Assembly: GCA_914767715.1 (NCBI GenBank) | Contig: OU612072.1 | Location: 24,674,001 to 24,738,000, forward strand | Direction of reading: 5' to 3' | Source: Membranipora membranacea | Taxonomy: Eukaryota > Bryozoa > Gymnolaemata > Cheilostomatida > Membraniporidae | Length of the DNA stretch: 64,000 nucleotides | Part shown: positions 58,040-64,000 of the stretch, piece by piece | How the letters are laid out: each line of letters opens with the position of its first letter | How positions within the stretch are numbered: the stretch's first letter is position 1 | The notes under the pieces: model-generated | What the model was told of the DNA's origin: nothing | Databases searched by the model: none | Seen by the model: the letters and a program-made list of their open reading frames with translations, nothing else | Position numbers and translations under genes: made by a program

Positions 58040-58501
58040 TGATGATGTGACCTAAGAATCTTAGTGATCTCTGCTTAACAATAAGATTGATTTCAGCATC
58101 ATCTTTTTCTTCATCACTTGCAGAGCTTTAGTGGTAAATCGTCCATTCGGCACACAACACCAACGAGTTCATCATGCATTTTCAAAATCTGGCCTGAACT
58201 GATGAGTAAGCAGCCCAGAGGTACCATCTAGTGGTATCTGGTGATACCCTGAGGTTGTATCCAGTTTTGTCATGAATTTGGCTCCTGCTCTTTTTGCATA
58301 AGTGTTGTACAGCTTTACAGCCCAATTTAGTTTATTCCGGTCAGGAGATGCAGATTCCAGTAGGGTCGTATTAAGGACATAAACTGTATCTGAGCACCAG
58401 TCGATAGGAGCAGTCTCTTTGGATATGATGCCCTTCCTCATTATCTTGTCAAACTGATTATTGACTACAGGTAGTGGCGGCTGTGACACCTCCTGTGTCA
58501 T
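58040..58501 (-). mobile_element. Ty3/gypsy-type reverse transcriptase relic
   Basis: The minus strand contains KGIISKETAPIDWCSDTVYV and, after divergent sequence, KFMTKLDTTSGYHQIPLDG, the conserved blocks 1 to 3 of gypsy RT (F/MxKLDxxSGYxQI). It then jumps to SLRFLGHIISE, the block just after the catalytic box. The YVDD box is deleted and stops are present. No LTRs were seen. It is inactive. Confidence 0.75.
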
Positions 58502-58509
58502 GTGTAAAT

Positions 58510-59199
58510 GTGGCGGGTTTCACATCCTATCTTGTTCCTGTACGGCTCAGTGACTTTTACTTTGCCTAAACATGAAAAAATATCAGAAAAATCATTTGCA
58601 TCAATATCGTGCACATAATCGGTATAACATTCAATGAGAGCAAGATGAAAATATTGTTTTATTATCAACTCTGAGCTGCAATTTTGTCAGACCTCTTACA
58701 GGCAAAACTATACCAACTGCACCAAACAGTTTGTTATCTGAAGCTTGCTGTGGTCACCTTGATATGCCTGAAAGTATTTTACAGTAATTACACTTGGACT
58801 TACATGCTTGGCAGTCAGATTTATTCTTATTGTTGTTGTATATTTGACCCTCTCGATGCCAAACACCCTAGCAGAACAGGCATCTCACGATACTCATTGC
58901 TGCTTATTTATTTTGTATGGAGTCACCCTTTCCCATTTGACAAGGAGGCAACTCCATAGGCAGTGTTTTGTCTATTTATTTAAAATTTCAAGTGATTCCT
59001 ACCATACCTGTAGTAGGATGTACAATAGTCTATGCCTGCATTGCTATTTCATACCTTTTACTAATCTGGACTACATAGGCTAATGTGAGAGCTTCTTTCA
59101 GTTGCAACTTATCTCTGAGCTGGTCATCATCCACTCAAGTGACTATTATATCTATGAAATAAGTAAAACTTCATATTCACAATATTCTGTTTGTTGGTA
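58510..59199. other. Intergenic
   Basis: Open frames at 58684-59083 have no motif or consistent splice context. Confidence 0.3.
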
Positions 59200-59219
59200 C
59201 AGATTATTTATGAATATGC

Positions 59220-59425
59220 CCATGCTGTTGTGATAAATATGTGTCCGCTAAAAGACCTGCCACTTATTACCTCTGTTAAATAGCCATCCACTTGTGCTAA
59301 ACATCCGTCCTTTACTGCTAAATGGCCGACCATTTTATAAATCAATATATATGATAATGCACTGTCAAGTGGCCGTCCGTTTAGCAAGCATTTCAAGTGT
59401 TAAGTGGCCGTCCACCTTGATGAAT
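59220..59425. repeat. Degenerate minisatellite with GGCCGTCC words
   Basis: Words such as TGTCCGCTAAAAGACC, TAAACATCCGTCC, TAAATGGCCGACC, AAGTGGCCGTCCG and TTAAGTGGCCGTCC recur at irregular 20-50 base spacing. Confidence 0.5.
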
Positions 59426-59685
59426 ATTAGTGTGTCCAGTTGACTGGAATTTATAATGTTGAATGAATGTCTATTGGTCCTGATATGACTGACATTGATC
59501 TCGACTCAAGTTTGGTCATTTCACTATGGTTTTTAGTCTAGACATTATGCCTCGATTTATAGTTGTCACTCACGCCAACCACCTGAATGTTATGCAACGC
59601 ACTGATTCTTATAACAGCAAAACTTTTCTCGTTCGCAATTGGTGCAGATTAAGTTCCATGTTAACAATTTATTTATTATTTGCAG

Positions 59686-60263
59686 ATTGCAGTCCAAACG
59701 CTGGCTCTCAGGCTAAACTGAGTTGTGAGAACGATACTGTAACAGTTTGCTGGTCTACTGATGCCATATTTGATGGCACAGTTACGGGAATCCCAGATGG
59801 ACTAAAGCAGAGACTGACGGGAAGATTAGTAGGACAGAGCAGATACCAAATTCTGAACATGCTTGTCATCAATAGGATGCCTCTGTGAGTGATTGAATAT
59901 TGCTAAGTATAATTTAACTTTGCTCTGCTTTTTACTATAATGGAGCAGATCAGAATCCCAGTTGTGGCATACTCTTCTGCGTGCTTTGCCTAACTTAGCG
60001 AAGAAGATACTTGAATCTGACCATTTTCCTCAAGCTAGGCTGTGCTGATCGAATGATAGCTATGAAAGATCTGCGTATAAGTTTTCTGGTTAAACTTATC
60101 CTGATTGGCCTATTGAACCCTTCTTGCGTACACAGTTTATGTGAAAACCAAACTTAGCCGCCACATTTCATTCTTCTGTTTATTTTTATGATTTATCAGG
60201 GTGGTTTATCCAACTACGACAAAGACAGGAGCTTATGCTGAGCTGGTGTTGACGTCTTCTTGA
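59686..60263 (+). CDS. Last two exons of a gene with an Ig V-like domain
   Basis: Exon 59686-59884 follows ATTTATTATTTGCAG and ends CTCT|GTGAGTG. The last exon 60200-60263 follows TGATTTATCAG and joins in exact phase, ending at TGA. The peptide has B-strand (AKLSCEND), C-strand (VTVCWS), E-strand (GQSRYQILNMLVI) and G-strand-like (TGAYAELVLTSS) segments in the order of an immunoglobulin V fold. The usual F-strand Y-x-C is not evident. Upstream exons, including any signal peptide, were not found. The splice evidence is good; the domain call is tentative. Confidence 0.48.
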
Positions 60264-60443
60264 CTGAAAACTAAGAAGTACAACCTGAAGACGGATTCCT
60301 GTGTGTAACTAATAGACTGTACTGGAAATTTGCTCCGATATACAACCATAACAAGTTCTACGATGAGAAAGCAAATTTGACACAAATTTATGACTGCATC
60401 ATATCAAATTGAAATCATGGCAACTTAAGCCTTGAGCTTGAAT

Positions 60444-61000
60444 TTATATCCTGATCCGAGTTAATTTGTTTATCATATAGGGAGATTTTGGTTTATTCTT
60501 TCGACTTGGCATAAATTCTCTTAACTCGGAAAGGGAGGGAGAGTCATTCACCCAATGGTCACCCACACCGTCAGCATTTACCTGTTTTTTCATCATTGGC
60601 AGCAAAGCTAGGTTGACAAAACAATTTTTTGTCTGATTTTTTATCCTTTTATCCACCTTTAATATCAATGGAATTTTCTGGTTCCAACATCAATAGTGTT
60701 GGCATGGCTTTGTGTTTTGATTTCCGCCATAACACATAAATTAAAATATATGAATTGATGAGTAATTTGATTTCTTCATAATCCTGAAAATTGAATAATC
60801 TCCATTCGGTTTTTTGTCATATTTTCTCTGTGTTTCCTAGCTAACAACACACCTTCAACATAAGAACAGGGTAGTGTGCAGACATGTTGCATAAATGCAG
60901 AGGCAATGTAACTTCTCCGCCATGATGCATTACTGAGGGACAATCAAGTTGCCACGAGTGGGTCAAAAATTATTTTCAAATCCTGAAGTTATTGTTACAG
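60444..61000. other. Intergenic or intron
   Basis: No supported feature; it may be intron leading to the exon at 61001. Confidence 0.3.
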
Positions 61001-61177
61001 ATAGATGATTTAGTGATTCTAGTTCCGGCAGCCTTTTTTATATTCGGTAGTAATAGGTGTTGGAGAACCAGGTTGAGTATCCTAAACTCCACTCTGCGTG
61101 AAAACAGCTCCAGGAAACTTCACAATATAGTTTACACTATCATTGGGACACTTTATAAAGTTACAGACATATTGTAA
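61001..61177 (+). CDS. Terminal exon of an unidentified gene
   Basis: After a good acceptor (TTATTGTTACAG, ending at 61000) the frame is open for 58 codons to TAA. It begins IDDLVILVPAAFFIFGSNRC and ends LHNIVYTIIGTLYKVTDIL. It is hydrophobic at first, then basic. No domain is recognised and no upstream exon was identified; it could be a further 3' exon of a neighbouring gene. Confidence 0.35.
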   Translation: MDDLVILVPAAFFIFGSNRCWRTRLSILNSTLRENSSRKLHNIVYTIIGTLYKVTDIL

Positions 61178-63084
61178 ACTTTCTCCCCTTTTATATACTG
61201 GTTTTTTATCGTAAAGTGTCCATCTTTGCAAAATGTCCAATCTCTAAAGTATTCATGGATTTATTTTGGATGTTTGAAGCAGTGCCAACGTTGTTGATTA
61301 GCTGTCTGCAAATGCGACGTTCTCTGAGGTTTTTAAGAATCGCCGATATTTTTCCAAAAGTTGTTTTCTCTTGCCAATATTGTCATTGGTTGACACTTGA
61401 TTAGGACAGAGAAAAGACAAAAATTTATTTTCCTTAATTTAAACATTTTAAAAATCGCTGGGAAGACAACTCTAAAAACATCCAAAAATTATTCAAATTG
61501 CTAGAAACGTCCAAAAATTGTAACAATTCTCACCTTAAGGACCGAGTGTTGGTGCTGTGCAAGGAGAACCTATTCACTTCGGGCACAGTGCACCTTTGGA
61601 CATGTCTTAGCAAACCAAATCTCTTTAAATCATTAGAACCTAAAAGTACAACCGCTGTCCAAAAAATTTAATTTCATCAGGTACATTACGCAAGGGAAAT
61701 ATTTATTATTCAAATATGAAGTACAATAGGTTACAATCATCATGGGTGGCAACATGTAGGTGTTGTGTTATATGTTTGCGTATGTCTTGTATTCTTTTCA
61801 TTGTCTGAGAAAAAAACATATTAGGTGCTCTGATTAAACTTGTAATATTTTAAACACATAACAGTTACTACATGAATGAATGGGTAAAAAATGAATATAA
61901 ATTTTTCTATAACTAAAAAAAATTACTATTGGGATAAATAATACAATCTGCTCTAAAGTATTTTTGCACAAATCAGAATTTATGTTCGGTGGCAGTTAGG
62001 CAGTTTTAGTATCAGCTTGCTATTTACTATATCAGAATGATCAAAGATGGGCAGTGTTCTCAGGACAGTTTACGATATTGATAATCATTATCGGTTTGTT
62101 GCTTGGGTTGCTCATTCTATTAGAAAGCTAGCTTCTCAAAGTAATCCATTATCTTCTCTGATGACCCCTTAACCAGAAACAAACCGTTGATGTCCGAGTA
62201 TAAGGGGTAGCCTCTCCTTACCTTTGTTTCACCTGCAAGCAGCTAATTCTGTGATGTGGACTGCATGTCACTGCTACCACACAACCCAATGTGGTAATGT
62301 CATCCACTATTGAATGTCTTAGCCGCAAGGTTGAAGATTTTCACTGGCAAAAGTTTTATTATACTGAGGACTAGTTACTAGCGAATATGTATACACATTC
62401 ATGACGTTGTGATTTTCATTGCCAACAAGATTGCTGAGATTGGTGGTGAAACAATAGCTGCTCACTCTGTTGAACCTTAAGTTTTGGTCTGTAACTGAAA
62501 TACAACAAAAGGATTAGTTCACTGATGTGACCAGTGTCTAGCAGTTTTCTGCAAGAGTGTTTCTACTATTTAAAACAGGTTAGTCAAACGGATATATTAC
62601 CGATATGATAGATAGAGAGTATGACACTGTTAAGTGTAGGCTGATCATGGAAGCAAATCTTGTCAGCCTTAAACTCGAGGGGATATAAGAAAATAAAATA
62701 GTGGTTTATCTGACCAAGATGATTCAGTTAGTCATGAATTGCTGTGAATCAACCAATTCAATTTGTACAAAGCTTCTTCGATAACTAATGGGATAGCAAA
62801 ACTCCAATCGCGTAATTGAGCAATTGAACAAGGAGGGAAAGAGCAATGATATCGTTTCTCTTTTGAATTGCGTTTTGCCTTGACTAGCAATGTCAGGACT
62901 CAGTTGCTTTATATGTAAGTGATCTTTTTGTAACTTTGTCTCATAGCCTTTCATCTTAGGCCTATGGTACTGCAGTAACCAGGGCCAGCCAAGTCTGTAA
63001 CAGGTATCAGTAACGTACAGGCAGCTTATCAACATACATGTATTATTTTAGTGCTCACCAGTGGTGTGTGGCGGGCAAGTAAAT
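61178..63084. other. Intergenic
   Basis: No supported feature; the minus-strand open frame at 62724-63035 has no motif. Confidence 0.35.
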
Positions 63085-63640
63085 CATGCCCATTCCATTC
63101 CATGTTCAGATATTGTCCGTCCATGTCTGCCTGCTATGCAACATTAGGAATTTTACCATGCCTTTTTCTGTCTGTCTTTAAATTTTATCCACACATGTCC
63201 ATCTATTGGGAAACATTGGACAAATTTTGAGATTTCCGTTCTTGTCCATCTGTTCATTCAGATGTCAGCGTATGATAGTCCGACGCCTGTCCAGGTACGC
63301 CCATTAATCATTGCACAAATATCAATGTCAGTTCTAGTCAATCTTTTATGGATGTAGGCCCACTGCGGTCCACATGTGTCCAATAGCTGTCTATTGGGCT
63401 AAGTTGGGCAAATTTCCATGTCAATCCCCATCATTCTTTTAATTTTTTCCATCCAATGTCCGTCTATTTTTTTCCAATGTCCGACCAAGCATCTCTAATG
63501 TCAGTCCACTGTTGCCAAATGTCCTTCAAGGTTTGTCGAATTTCTCTCCATGTTTGTCCAAGTTCTGTCAATGTCATTCCGTTATACATTTGATTTCCAG
63601 GCCTTTCCATATACATTACATGTCTAACAAAATGGAGCTG
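63085..63640. repeat. Degenerate ~21-bp minisatellite (AATGTCC words)
   Basis: AATGTCC/CATGTCC/TTGTCC words recur, most regularly every 21-22 bases between 63455 and 63590. Because 21 is a multiple of three, the minus strand shows a pseudo-heptad peptide (TWREIRQTLKDIWQQWTDIR). I treat that frame as a product of the repeat. Confidence 0.6.
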
Positions 63641-64000
63641 ATTTCCTAACTCAAACTTTATGCCCAAGGCTCTCTCTATGAGGCAATCAGTCTTGTATTT
63701 TAGATATTTCTATTGGAAGGAGTTTTTGAGTGCAACATCCAAGCAACAACCTGGAGTACCCAGGGCTAGGGAATAACTTGCGCAATATTACGTTTACAAA
63801 AACTTAATGGCAGCCTCTAGGCAAATCATTGATAAAATCTCCATAATTAGAATTCTGAATTGATGGTAAATATTTCCAAATCATCCTAGCTCACTGTCTA
63901 TTTAACGGAATTTGTATGCAAAAAGTATTGATGACTGTATTATGTGCTGGGTCATCATAATCCTATTTACTTTTGGCATAACGTCAACTAGGTTCCATGC
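63641..64000. other. Right end, nothing supported
   Basis: AT-rich sequence with no recognisable exon or repeat. Confidence 0.35.

Overview
The window is nuclear DNA from an AT-rich animal genome, probably a marine invertebrate; the phylum cannot be fixed from the sequence. The signs are spliced genes with short GT-AG introns, hydrophobic signal-peptide exons, class A GPCR sequence, a caspase-like exon, several families of non-LTR retrotransposons, a Ty3/gypsy remnant, and MITEs with terminal inverted repeats and target-site duplications. There are no operons and no bacterial genes. About four fifths of the window is intergenic or repeat-derived, so many apparent reading frames are chance or satellite artefacts.

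Layout. 0-5 kb: the 3' exons of a cysteine-containing gene (19-657), decayed exons (2.9-3.8 kb) and a small two-exon secreted-protein candidate on the minus strand (3956-4641). 6.6-7.6 kb: an almost complete rhodopsin-like GPCR broken by one in-frame TAA. 7.9-20.2 kb: a LINE 3' fragment, unidentified exons (9.7-10.05 kb), a LINE remnant (12.5 kb), the last two exons of a gene abutting a 72-bp inverted repeat (13.3-13.7 kb), a caspase-like exon (16.1-16.3 kb) and an almost complete CR1-like LINE (17.1-20.2 kb). 20.4-21.6 kb: a secreted cysteine-rich gene (A) whose start codon lies beside a satellite array. 22-28 kb: a decayed RTE-type LINE, a ~346-bp tandem repeat, and CACTA-like and hAT-like MITEs. 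31-38 kb: fragments of at least two multi-exon minus-strand genes, a perfect 34-bp hairpin, MITEs and a LINE endonuclease fragment. 38.5-43 kb: an L1/Tx1-like LINE lying between two blocks of the same satellite. 44-47 kb: a 91-bp tandem repeat and a second hAT-like MITE. 47.6-55.8 kb: a cluster of paralogous secreted cysteine-rich genes (pseudogene C, genes B, D, E and a possible relic). 56-64 kb: a GPCR relic, a gypsy RT relic, an Ig-like two-exon gene end, an unidentified terminal exon and degenerate minisatellites.

The most interesting system is the secreted cysteine-rich family. Every member has a signal-peptide exon, one phase-0 intron, and a second exon carrying the whole mature region. 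Two subfamilies can be separated: A and B have 12 cysteines after the signal core, D and E have 10. They share a C-x-K-x-x-V-like block, basic cleavage sites (lost in B) and an LP-x4-C block. I do not recognise the family. The layout suggests furin-processed secreted ligands, defence peptides or similar products that have expanded and are decaying locally. All exon models are by eye and need transcript support.
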